Position numbers and translations under genes: made by a program. Positions 21,801 to 32,323 of a stretch of DNA of 64,000 bases are shown here, piece by piece (positions within the stretch are counted from its first letter, which is position 1; each line of letters opens with the position of its first letter). The DNA is taken from assembly GCA_903772945.1 (NCBI GenBank), contig CAICTM010000373.1, forward strand, positions 1-64,000, in the 5' to 3' direction. A model generated the notes under the pieces. That model ran no database searches and had not been told where the DNA came from. It worked only from the letters and a program-made list of their open reading frames with translations. Source of the stretch: Seminavis robusta. Taxonomy: Eukaryota > Bacillariophyta > Bacillariophyceae > Naviculales > Naviculaceae.

Positions 21801-21936
21801 TAGCCAACGGCCCACGGGCGACTGTGTCCCCAGAAAGAAACATGAAAGTGCTCACAATTTCTAGTGTCGGTACTTGATCACCCATCGCCACTGCTTTCGC
21901 TTGTCTTCTCTGATCAACGAGAAACACTTTTTTGTC
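18894..21936. other. 3-kb region without a recognised gene
   Basis: Open frames are short and show no family motif on either strand. The stretch 20100-20950 is A/T-richer with many stops in all frames and may be a decayed mobile element, but I cannot name it. Palindromic GGTACC/ACCGGT motifs are scattered (19170, 19750, 19808, 19885). No tRNA-like cloverleaf was spotted. Confidence 0.4.
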
Positions 21937-23391
21937 ATGATGAAATCTCACCCAGAAGATGGCGACACCGCGAGCTTCACCTACGGACCCCCGAGTTCGG
22001 CCTCGTTGGGGTCTAAAGACGAAGAACTTGGAAGCGACTCCAAGCATTCCAGCAGCAAGGCGAGAATCAGCCGCATAGCAAAATCGTTGGTGGGCAATCC
22101 TGCAACCTTCCTTCGCACTCAAAATGAGAGTCGTGGAGTGCGCAAGCAGAGGACCTACGAACCCAGTCACCGTTGGTAAGTTCAGTGCAATTCTGTGTCC
22201 CTGCCTGAAACGAGGACACTGGTATTCCAGTCAGCCTTCTCACATGATTGTCTCTTCTTCAGGTGGGAGCCCCCTCTGAGTTCGTGGCTTCCTCAGTTTA
22301 ACCGAGAAGTCTTGGTGGTCTTGTGGATCTACAATGTTCTCGTGGCTGTTCTCGCCCGTTACACGGGCCTTTGTGGCTACCCTGCTGAAGACAGCCCGGC
22401 CCATAGTTTCTGCGGGGAGGACTGGGTTCTTCTGGAAGATAACGCTCTTGGTGGGTTCGCTGTGGGTATGTTTCTACTCCTTGCCTTCAGAGCCAACCAG
22501 GCCTACGACCGCTTCTGGGAAGGTCGCAAGATGTGGGGAAGGACTCGCGAAGTGTGCCGTGATTATGCAAGGCTTGTCTGCAACCACGTTGATTGTGAAA
22601 CCGAAGATGATCTGGCGGATCGGCGACGAGTTGTTGACTTCTTGACAGCGTACGCGGTCTCTCTGAAGCTTCATCTACGAGATGAAAAACACATTGCAAG
22701 AGACTTACTGGAGGAAGAGAATGTCATCACAGAGTCTCTGACACTGAGTTTTCAAGACGTTGCCAACATCCAACAGGCGGCGCACATGCCCACGTACTGC
22801 ATTGATATTCTATCCAGCTATGTGGCGGACCAAACTAAAAAAGGGAACCTATCAGACTACCAACTGGGTGTCATCAATACTACCGTCTTGGCCGTGCTCA
22901 GTGATGCCTTGGGATCGTGCGAACGCATCAAGAACACACCTATTCCTCTTTCCTACGTCTTGCAGCTGAGGTTCTTTCTGATTCTTTGGTTGATCCTCAA
23001 ACCTCTTCACATTGTTGCTTTTTATGGATGGTACACAATCCTCTTGGCATGTCTGATTTCTTTTGCAGTGCTTGGAATTGAAAGTATGGCCTGCGAAATC
23101 GAGGAGCCCTTTGGTTACGATCGCAATGATCTGGATCTGGATAACATGTCCCAAGGACTCTGCAAAGATACTCAAGGCATTCTAAAGAGGCATGAAAGTG
23201 CTGACCGTGACAAGTTGTACGACCGAAAGGCTGTCACAGCCCTGGGCAAGTCTCATGACTTCTCTACAAGTTTCCGCCTACCGAGTGCGAAAACCTTGAG
23301 AAGCAGCGAAAAGTCCAGGAAAGTCCCTCGTTTCAGCTTGCTTTCGAGTGCAAAACCAGCTTCAAACAATGACGAAGGCTTTGATGTTTGA
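21937..23391 (+). CDS. Bestrophin-like anion channel (RFP-TM/UPF0187 family)
   Basis: Two exons, 21937-22175 and 22263-23391, joined across an 87-base GT-AG intron to give 455 residues; the join restores RWWEPP. The start is the first of two adjacent ATGs. The N-terminus is polar. The bestrophin fold follows: a first membrane helix (EVLVVLWIYNVLVAVLA), then LGGFAVGMFLLLAFRANQAYDRFWEGRKMWG, where the FR..QAYDRFWEGRKMWG motif is diagnostic, and late helices LRFFLILWLILKPL and the IESMACEIEEPFGYDRNDLDLD segment near the calcium-clasp position. In diatoms and green algae bestrophin-like proteins act as bicarbonate channels in carbon concentration; this is family knowledge. No clear plastid AFAP signal is visible, so its membrane is uncertain. 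Confidence 0.87.
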
Positions 23392-24753
23392 AGGCAGGTT
23401 AGCTGCCGGCCTAGTCTGGACGAAAGCCCTGGCTAGAGGGAATTTCCCGGTGCTTCGATGCGTCCTGGAGCAATTCATGTTTTGCTTTGCGAGAAAGCCC
23501 GCAGACTCTATGGGCTGGCATGTCCAATACCAGATAGATATATAGCAACACAACAATCCTCAAAATTGCACTCTCCTCTTTGAACCATGTTGACTTCTCA
23601 CTGTTGCCGTAGATCCATGGTTGAGCGACCATCTCGGGAACACTTCAAGCTTAAACAGCTACCGGCTGCACTCACCTGCCCCTTCATGGCTTGATCTCAA
23701 GTAGATGAAGTCGTGAGCCACACCAGTAGATACTTTCGTCCGTGTCGCATGGTCCTTTCCCTGGGAAGCCCCAGCATCGATCCATCGGGCAGATATCCGT
23801 AATGGTATGCAGGATGGTTATGGCCTAGAGTGTTCCGCGCTACTATGCATAGCTGCATACCGGAATGGACCCTGCCTCAGCGAGCAATAGCTTTTGCCAC
23901 TGATTAGTCTTGGTATTCATGGGTACAAGAAGGTTTGTGCCACCGTGCACGGTGCCACCTCACTCAACCAGCTGCTTGACTGGCTTTTGTTGTTGAGCAA
24001 ACCATCCCATATCCTGCCATTGGCTACCTGGGTGGCAGCTACCGTATGCCCTCCCCCGTACCGGTATCTTAGACTGAACTCGTGTACGGTACTACCATGT
24101 CGTTTCATTGGAGATTGCTGTCAGGTGGAGGGCAAATTCCTATAAATCTCACCTACTAGCTAGCTAGTACTGTACTGTACTCAGCTAGAGCCTTTCGATT
24201 GTTGGACTTGTTGGATTTTTAGAATGAGGAAACGCCACAACGCCACCTCATCACAGTTCTAGTTTGGCAAGAAAGTATTAAATCTTACACTGGTACAAAT
24301 GAGAACGCAATAAGAAAATCTTATGCAGATTGCTATTGCCCAAGGGGCCCGTACGGAAGTCATTTGGAAGCCTATGGCTACTTCGTCATCCGACCTCATA
24401 GCCCTTTCCACAAGCATCCCACACTTTGTGCCCATGTATGCATTCATTATAGCCTTTTTTAAGTTACATTAAATGTTTCGTGATCATAATCCCTAATTTA
24501 CATAGAAGTTCTAATAGCTGTACTAGGTAGGCGACGGGGACGACGTGGCGTAAAAATGAAGTCAAGCCCTCCTGGCCAGGTAGCTGGCCAGGTACTGTAC
24601 AGCTGAAGTACCGGCCGGTCCATCGTACCGGTACCATTCTCGCGATCGTATCTTCCTCAAATAGTATTCTCACAATTTTTGGCTTTGGTCTTCTCAACAC
24701 CACGTCCTGGAACCTTGAGCTGATCAGAAATACAAAATAAAGGTTGGTTATCC
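23392..24753. other. Intergenic region between bestrophin and antiporter genes
   Basis: About 1.36 kb. Frames are short and unconvincing. Palindrome clusters occur at 24150-24185 (CTAGCTAGCTAG, GTACTGTAC) and 24600-24640 (GTACCGGCCGG, GTACCGGTACC). Confidence 0.45.
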
Positions 24754-27700
24754 ATGTTGTTTCGAAACGCACTCAGTCGCAGCTTTATTAAGCTGGTTGC
24801 TCTTGCTGCCCTCGTCGCGGCGGTATCGTGCAACCAAGTCTTGACTCCAGGAATTCGAGCCACCGCATTGGCAGCGTCATCAGTCCAGGCAGACGAGGGA
24901 ACTTTGCTTCTCTTCAAGGATGAACGATCACTCGCAGAGGAAGCTGACAATCATTCCTCGCATGCAGAGGAACATGTCGATGAGCACGGACAACATGACG
25001 CACATGAAGGCGATGCAAACAGCGATGGTCATGGAGATGGCCACAGTGAGCTGAGCGTTCATGTTACCTACGAAGACATTTGTAAGTGGACATGGTGGTT
25101 GCATATGTATGACGAAGACCTTTTCAATGGATACCTAACAGTGGCTCTTCATTGTTGAACTGGGGTTCCATGCAGATGCTATTCTACTGTTTCTCTTGGT
25201 TGCCACGGGGGCTGGAATTGTCTTCGAGTACCTTGGCATGCCGGCCCTTGTTGGAGAGATTTGCACTGGTTTCCTTCTGGGTCCACCTCTTGCTGACTTC
25301 GTTCCCTACCCAGAAGCAATGGTTCTGGTTGGTAAGCATGTCTTTTGTGATCTGCAACGTCAGTCAGTCTTCCCATCTGCACACAATTCCAACTGACTAA
25401 CTGCGTTGCTCGGAAACAGGTGAAATTGGTTTGATCCTTCTTCTTTTGGAGGCCGGAGTTGAAATCGACGTGGGTCAACTCAAGCAAACGGGAACTCGAG
25501 CAATCTCCATTGCTGGAACGGGGAGTCTCCTTCCCCTCCTTGTTGGATTTGGAATTGCTACCGCAGCCGGTGAAAGCTGGAAAGGTGCATTGGCCGTTGG
25601 AGCAGCCTTCAGCCCTACATCTCTAGGAGTTGCCTCCAAGGCTCTTGGAAGTGGAGGGATGCTGAACACTCCCGTAAGTCTGCCAAGTTGTTTTTGGATA
25701 TCCAAACTACTACGCTTTGACTGCATGCTCACAATGTGCAACACGCTGTCAATGCTTCTGATAGGTTGGCCAACTCATTGTAGCTTCCTGTAAGTCCTTG
25801 CACTGACTGTCACATGGAGGATTGTCAAATACGATACACTGACACTTACGCTCACATGGTGGCTCTCCACAGGTGTTATTGATGATATCATCGCTTTGAT
25901 TATTCTGGCCATGTTCGAAGTCCTCGTGGCGGAAGACCCAGCTATCTGGGAGTTCTTTATCCCCATCATCTCGGCCGTTGGCTTCCTCATCGTGCTTGGT
26001 GGTGCTGCTGTCTTCATTTGGCCCAACGTGATTGAGAACAAGATTCTTCCTCGCTTCCAAGAGCAGAACAGGGAAATGGTCATGTTCTCCATCATGTCTG
26101 TCCTCCTACTCCTCTATCTTCCTCTTCTAAACTACACTCGAGCTAGTTACCTCAGTGGCGCCTTCCTCGCTGGCATGTCCTTTTCGCAGATCCACTCAGC
26201 ACACGACAGTTTCATCAAGAACACGCATCAGTTGATGGTGTGGCTCTTGAGGGTATTCTTTGCATCTTCGATCGGTTTCCAGATTCCAATCACCAAGTTC
26301 AGCGATCCAGCCGTGATTGGTTGGGGGTAAGTCTTCATCGTGGCAGCGTACAATGATGCAGCATGTGGTTGCGATGCTAACGATCGACTTTTGTCGCCTC
26401 CTTGGCAGTTTTGCACTCTACGCCTGTGTAGCCATGAAGTTTCCTCTTGGCTTGTACGTTCCAAAGTTTGACGATGTCGAAGAAGGAGCTTCCTTTAACC
26501 CAAGCCGGAGAGACTTTTTCGTCACCGGTTTGGCAATGTCATGCAGAGGTGAATTCAGCTTCATCATTGCCTCGTTCGGTCTTTCGGCTGGATTGATCGG
26601 AGAGGACTTCTATTCCGCCGTAGTCTGGGCCGTACTGATTTCGTGCGTAACTTCGCCTTTTGTGCTGCTCAAGACCATAAAATACTACAAGGGTAAACAG
26701 CAGGAATACATGGACCAGATGAATCCTTTGCTTCACAAAGAGTCGCGAACTGCAGATGGAAAGATGCCTTTGCACCTATACGTACACATCAACTCTCACG
26801 TGCAATGGGGAATGCAAGAGAGGTTCCGCGAGAAGCTCCATGACCTCGGACTGCAGATCGTTGAACACACCACAACTCATCAGCGTGGAGTTGACTCGAT
26901 GGTCGACACCACGATCTACGTCAGGGACACGCAGACTGAAGTTGACCTTCCAACTATTCAAAAGCAGAGAAAAACCTTGCGTGCACTGGTTCAGTCCACC
27001 AGGAAGCTCATTAACTCCCAACGAAACCTTGATGTATCGAATCATTCAAAAATCAGAAATCTCTCTTCTGGAGATCTCAAGGAATTGGCCCAAGCTGACC
27101 AGAATGGAATGGATGACGAATCACAACACACCCTGGACGCACTTCGAGGAGAGAAAGAAATCATCGAAGCGCGCGAGGAAGAAGTTCGGCTTGCATTGAG
27201 TGAACTCATCCACCAACAGGACGCTGCTGTTACTGTGGAGGAATGGAATCCTTGGGACTGGACAGCAGCCCTGAAAACTCTTGCTGAAAACCACGGCGAG
27301 GGAGCTCTCACTCGCCGTCACTTCATGAACCTATTCGATAAGATTGATGCAGACGGAGGTGGCACTGTTGACGAAGACGAGCTTTACGAAGCTCTCGTTG
27401 CAGCTGGCGTGAAGATCACAAGGGCTAATCTGGCTACCATGATTGCAATGGTTGATGACAACAACGATGGCGAGGTGGACCGAGAAGAATGGAAGTCTGC
27501 TATCGACTTCTTCCTCGAGCAACAGGCTGCTGAAAGAACCTTCAGCGGCTTCATGGGGCCGGCCATGTCGTCTCGTGGGTTCATGTCGTCCGCTAGACAG
27601 CTTATGGCACAGGATAGTTCCTCTCGCCGCTTCTCCTCGCGGTGCTTGACGGTACCTGCGCCTGTCGCTGAAACGTCCCGTGAGCTCGATCTCGAGGAGA

Positions 27701-27822
27701 CAGCAGATCTCGAGATCTCAGACGATACGTCTGGTAGCTTCGCTGTCGGCATGGGCATTGACGACTCTGAAAATTCCAAAGACGACAAAGAAGACAGCTT
27801 CGGTATGGAAGTTGAGTGCTAG
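24754..27822 (+). CDS. CPA2 cation/proton antiporter with His-rich lumenal segment and two EF hands
   Basis: Six exons: 24754-25081, 25176-25331, 25420-25673, 25765-25789, 25873-26326 and 26409-27822. All introns are GT-AG and the frames join to 876 residues. A signal peptide (residues 10-27) precedes a His/Asp/Glu-rich stretch (about 65-105). The antiporter domain follows: YLGMPALVGEICTGFLLGPP, GEIGLILLLLEAGVEID, SPTSLGVASKAL and VIDDIIALI, whose adjacent Asp pair matches the ion-binding DD of NapA-type exchangers. After the last helix come a soluble region, a predicted coiled coil (QHTLDALRGEKEIIEAREEE) and two canonical EF hands (DADGGGTVDEDE, DDNNDGEVDREE), then an acidic tail. Calcium probably regulates exchange of K+ or Na+ for H+; ion and membrane are not determined. 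Exon 4 is only 25 bases. Confidence 0.9.
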
Positions 27823-28049
27823 ACGAGTACAGTCGTGTACCCGTGGAAAGACGTCCAAATTGGACGGCAATGTGTTTACGTTTATATTCATGAAAACCAA
27901 GCAAGCTGGAAATACTACCGGTGCCAGCAGCTGTGAAAGATAAGTTCAGATACTAACTAATAAGGATTTTGCTAGTAAGACTGAATGTGCAACAGTAGGA
28001 ACATATCCTGGCTGTCTTTTGGCCAGGCAAGTGGGGTCACTACGTCGCA

Positions 28050-28450
28050 CTGAGTAAGCGTTGATGGGCCTTGGGACAGCGCACCTCAATACACATGAAC
28101 TCTCGCTTTGCTGAGTGGATAACAACTTCCTTGGTACTTGGGCCGTCTGATTGTTGTCATATGAGGCGTCCATGTTGCATTTGAAGCCTCTTCTATTTTC
28201 ACAAGTCAACAGCTTTGGGAGACCGGACAGCAATCTAGAATCAGCACTCACCCGTTCCTTACGATCACACCTGAATACAAGGCTTCTGAAGCCTGTGGAG
28301 GTGGAGGTGTGGGCCCGAGTTGTGCTTTGGGGAAGACATTCTTTGCAACCGTCTGCTTATTGATGGGCAAATTGATGCCATTGGCTCTCAAAGCTGAAGC
28401 AAAACCAGAACTTCCACCTCCCACACCAAGTCAAACAAGAAATAGGCTCA
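28050..28450 (-). repeat. Proteasome 3'-flank repeat, uninterrupted version of the LTR-element target
   Basis: Read on the minus strand, 28450-28360 matches the DNA after the intact proteasome gene (33125-33229: TTTCTTGTTTG, TGGAAGTTCTGGTTTTGCT), and 28355-28141 matches the DNA right of the LTR element (46724-46924: AATGTCTTC..CAAAGCACAA, GTCTCCCAAAGCT, ACATGGACGCCTCAT). The two halves meet at TAAGCAG near 28355. It is thus a paralogous empty site for the element at 33230-46723. Confidence 0.8.
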
Positions 28451-28847
28451 ATCGTTACTTTCCAATAAAAGCAGTTGATGTGTTGCTTCTTGTTGTTGCT
28501 GCCTGGAACCCCTTCAACTGTGTTGGTGATTCTGCACCTGCATCGTCCCCGTAACCAGTGCTACAATTTCCTTGTACCCACCTTGCTTCTTGATTGCAAT
28601 CCTTGCCATTCCCCCCGAGCTACCATCTCTTGCTAAGGCTCCATGAATCAATTTGACAACTATGTCAATAGCGTCTTGTTTTTCCAAGGGTTGTGGACGA
28701 CAAGCCTGGTCCATCAATCCGCGGAGTATTGTAGAGTAGTTCCTGGTGCTCCAGCATGCTTCCGGATTGTGCAACCAAGTCTTGCAGATCAACGAACACG
28801 TAAGGACGACGTGAGCTTGCTACGGTAAATACGGTATAGCCAAACAA
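28450..28847 (-). pseudogene. Decayed proteasome beta-subunit copy B (3' half)
   Basis: Read on the minus strand it contains DLVAQSGSML, GLMDQACRPQPLEKQDAID, KLIHGALARDGSSGGMARI and GYKEIV, closely matching the C-terminal half of the gene at 32324-33124. It starts about level with SIAQSGAMM, lacks the catalytic N-terminal half, and has lost its reading frame, so it cannot make a beta subunit. It directly follows copy A on the same strand: tandem partial duplication. Confidence 0.85.
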
Positions 28848-28863
28848 GAAATGAGTTCAATCT

Positions 28864-29440
28864 CTACTTTCCAACAAAAGCAGGTGAGGTATTCAATCTT
28901 GTGGTTGCTGCTGCCTGGAACCCCTTCAACTGTGTTGGTGATTCTGCACCTGCATCTACCCCTTCTTGTGGAGGAGGTACCACAATATCCTTGTATCCCT
29001 GTTGATTCATGATTGTAATCCTTGCCATTCCCCCCGAGCTACCATCTCTTGCCATGGCTCCATGAATCAATTTGGCGACTAGCTAGATCAATAGCTTCTT
29101 GTTCTTCCAAGAGCTGTGGACGACAAGCCTGATCCATCAATCCTCCGCTGGGTGATAGTACATCATGATTCCGGATTGTGCAACCAAGTCTTGCAGATCA
29201 ACGAACATGTACGGACGACGTGAGCTAGCTACGGTACATTTACGGGATGCAATGCCACAACCTAGTGCCATGTCTGCCTTGCCCTTTGCCACAAGACGAT
29301 CTGACAGAGGCGTTGCGTGCAATTTTATGGTTCACTCGAACATCATCGTGTCAGCCGGTCATTATTGTAATGTCCAACAACAGTGACGTCTCCACATCAG
29401 GAGGTGATCATGTCCCGCACCGCTCTTGCACATGATGGGC
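28864..29440 (-). pseudogene. Decayed proteasome beta-subunit copy A
   Basis: The last 68 residues (MIHGAMARDGSSGGMARITIM ... LNTSPAFVGK) match the intact gene almost exactly. Further upstream only scattered blocks survive in different frames: DLVAQSGIMM, GLSSTALG-type remnants of the GLMDEACRP region, and near 29330-29400 weak traces (DVTVVG, VNHKIAR) of the N-terminal catalytic part. The gradient from intact 3' end to eroded 5' end suggests gene conversion or recent re-duplication of the 3' end. Confidence 0.75.
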
Positions 29441-30442
29441 CACTGCCTTTGCCGGTTCACTTGTACTATTAATAGTATCCGAGCTGAGGTAGTGGAGTCG
29501 TCATCACTCCTGCAAAGGGCCAAGAGGAGGCCACATCACCCACTCGATTTATTTGGTTTGTGACTGCGCCTGTGTGCTTGGCATCACCGCCATACTTTTT
29601 CTAAAGCGCGACTGAGATTCACAACATGGATCTTTTGATGGACACGAGAAAGGATCATGCGGTCTGACTGTCAGCCCGCTTTGGTAAAGGAGGAAATCAA
29701 GTCTTTTCAACCAAATGATAGATGTGCGAGCTTTTTTATTATTGTAGGTAAATGTTATTGGGTAGACTTCCAGACGCCAACCAACATGAAAACTATAAAA
29801 GGAGCCCAAATGGAACTTCAAGGAGCGAAGGTTCCGGCATCTTCAGAGAACAAGTAAGTGTGGGCCAGCTGGTCGCTGCATGATGCTTGCCGATGGATGG
29901 GCTTCAACAAGGACTCGGCTTGACCCCTACCGTAGAACGCTTTTGGGCAGCATCAAGTTTAGTAGATTCGGTAGGTAGGTATGTGCTCTGGGTAGGAGGA
30001 GATGATGATGTTGCTACCAAGCAAGGGGCCTCTAGGGATCAGCGATCGCTACCCGTGTTGCTCTGAGCCAGCTAAACTAGCTAAGTATGACAGATCCTGC
30101 AACTTTAATAACTAATGTGTTTTTCTTCTAAAGATAATATTAAACAAGTGCAGTGAACTTCCTCCAAAACCGAGATTGGTACAGGCCATGGCGTCAAAAA
30201 GAAAGTGTATTCAATTCCTCTGGTCACGTCAGTTCGTAACAACTCCAACAGCTTTGCCTTTGCTTGTTAGCACATTGCTTGTCGATACGACGCGCGCAAA
30301 ACAAAACAGGGTTGTCAGTCATCCTTCTCCAAGAGGCATTCTTCGTTATGAATGTGTAGTAGTATAAGCAATTCAATTCAATCCTTGCTGGTCCACGTCT
30401 GCATGCCATGCCATTACATCATTCTAGTGCGATGGTCGCCGT
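29441..30442. other. Intergenic region, no gene recognised
   Basis: About 1 kb. Only short, unsupported open frames. Nothing else noted. Confidence 0.4.
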
Positions 30443-31213
30443 TTAGAATGATTCCTCTTCTTCCACCAAGAGAGCAGCCGATCGTGGAGAACCGGTCCAT
30501 CGCAAGGAAGCGGGTCCAACGACTCGTTGCTTCTTGGCAGGATGATGAGAGAGCATCGGTGGTGTGACGCAACGTTTGCGCTTGACCATCACAGTCTGTG
30601 TCTGTGACGATTGCAAAAAGGCGACAGCTTCCGACGGTGCTGTGGGCGAACGCAGAGCCGCAGCCGCGAGATGAGACGGGCGATAGCCAACATAAGCACA
30701 CGGCTGAGATCGAAAGGCTTGATCCAACAGTGTTAGTGCGCGTTTGCGGTGTCGGCGAGGCGCCGTCGTCAAAAAGGCCGTGGCAAGAGGAGGATGAAGT
30801 CGCCATTGGAGTGTCATGCAAACATCCATTTCGACAGACTCCCAAGAACTGGGCGAAGAGTGGGTAAAGAATCGGTCGTGGAGATTGGAGAGACTCTTCA
30901 TGGGCAAGGCTGTGGTTTGATGAATCTTGACGGCCATGTAGAAGCAGACAAGGGCAATGTGACTGACCGTGTAAGCTGAAGAAGCAGTCTTCTTGTTACG
31001 GTAGTACTGATGGAGATAATAAGTGGCAATCACCAGAGTTTCACGGTCTTGTAGCGACAAGAGTTCGTAAATGGTCTCGAGTGTGGCCACGGCTTGTTTC
31101 ATGGTGGAAGAAGAACAACAAGAGGAAGCAGGAGGAGGAGGGGTGACGTTGCGATAATAAACGGATTCTTGTTCCAGCATGGCTTCCAATGTTGTAGTTT
31201 CGGAAGCCGTCAT
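30443..31213 (-). CDS. Cyclin-like protein, probably diatom-type
   Basis: A 256-residue single-exon protein. A cyclin-box-like segment spans about 38-150: MKQAVATLETIYELLSLQDRETLVIATYYLHQYYR resembles the first two cyclin helices, then HIALVCFYMAVKIHQTTALPMKSL (compare LAAxxxAxKxxE) and EMDVCMTLQWRLHPPLATAFL (compare E..IL..L.W.L.PPT...F). That order is typical of diatom-specific cyclins, including the W.L.PPT.. motif also present at 9387-10283 (WRVNPPTSYAFL). The C-terminus is basic and low complexity. Activity and CDK partner are unknown. The box is shorter and less conserved than in the other copy, so confidence is moderate. Confidence 0.75.
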   Translation of the reverse strand: MTASETTTLEAMLEQESVYYRNVTPPPPASSCCSSSTMKQAVATLETIYELLSLQDRETLVIATYYLHQYYRNKKTASSAYTVSHIALVCFYMAVKIHQTTALPMKSLSNLHDRFFTHSSPSSWESVEMDVCMTLQWRLHPPLATAFLTTAPRRHRKRALTLLDQAFRSQPCAYVGYRPSHLAAAALRSPTAPSEAVAFLQSSQTQTVMVKRKRCVTPPMLSHHPAKKQRVVGPASLRWTGSPRSAALLVEEEESF

Positions 31214-32323
31214 GGTGGCTGGAATGGAATGGAAGGAAGGAAGGAAGAGAGCGAGTGTTGTGCTGTGTTTGTCTAGTGTGTCTCTTTTGGTTGTGAGTCA
31301 ATCAAAAGGGCGTCTTGGGCTTTGATGGCTATGTCGTTGAAATCAGATATTCGTGGTGATTTTGGTTGGACAAGCTGCCGAACATTTCTGTGATTTCTTA
31401 CTAAAAGATAAAGAAGAAAGGGATAAACTACAGACACTGGAATTCACTACTCTTGTCAATAGATAGTGATGCAGTGTTTGCAGTTTGCAAGACGGGTTTG
31501 GAGAGAGTGTTGGTGAGAGGGTGGGGTCGTTTGGGTTTGTGTTGCCGAGAAAGACAAGACAAAGAAGTGTGAAAGGCGAAGGAAGGCAAATTTTTGGGTT
31601 TTCGCTTGGATGTTGGTCTTCTCGATTGCCTTGTTGCTTGCTCGTATCGTACTGTATCGTAGCCTGAGCACGTTCGTATGCACAGCCACTTGACTCGACT
31701 CACTCGATTAGTGCAGCGTTGAGTGAGTCAAGTCAAGTCGCATGCAGGAATGATGGCCTGGCTTCCCCGTTGTACGTAGGAATCAGTACTGCACTTCCAA
31801 GAACATCGTGAACTAAAATTGTGAGGAGATTGAGATCGCCATCCTCCCATCTCGAGACCCAATCACAAGCCATCCATTTGCGAAAGAAAAACGGCGAATT
31901 GGGTCAGGGCTTACCGGTTGTTGCTGGGCTCTGCTTTGCGGTGGCACCTGGTAATGGCGTTCACGCCAAATGCTTGCATCGCGGCGGCAGGAAGGATCAC
32001 CATTGGCAGAGGTGACGGAATTCTCTTGTCAAAGAAAACATAGATATCGCTTCGATACAGTGTACCGGTAACGGAAAAGATATCCCCCAACCAGATTGAT
32101 TTTCTCGCTTCTCTTCCTTGATCCTTTCGTGCGTTGGTTGCCTGGATTCTTTTTCACTTGATTTGACACCACCAAGGGAACAGGAAGAAGATAACAAAGA
32201 AACCGGTCACCTTGTGGCAACCTTGGTCTACTGGCTACTAGCTAGCTAGATCCTTATTGGATCTTGATACCCAAACCAGTGTCAGCCGGGTATCCCATCA
32301 ACCTTTTTAATTTCGGCAGGGCA
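31214..32323. other. Intergenic region between divergent cyclin and proteasome genes
   Basis: About 1.1 kb of shared upstream DNA. GTGAGTCAAGTCAAGTC-type short repeats lie near 31690-31740. No gene or RNA was recognised. Confidence 0.4.
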
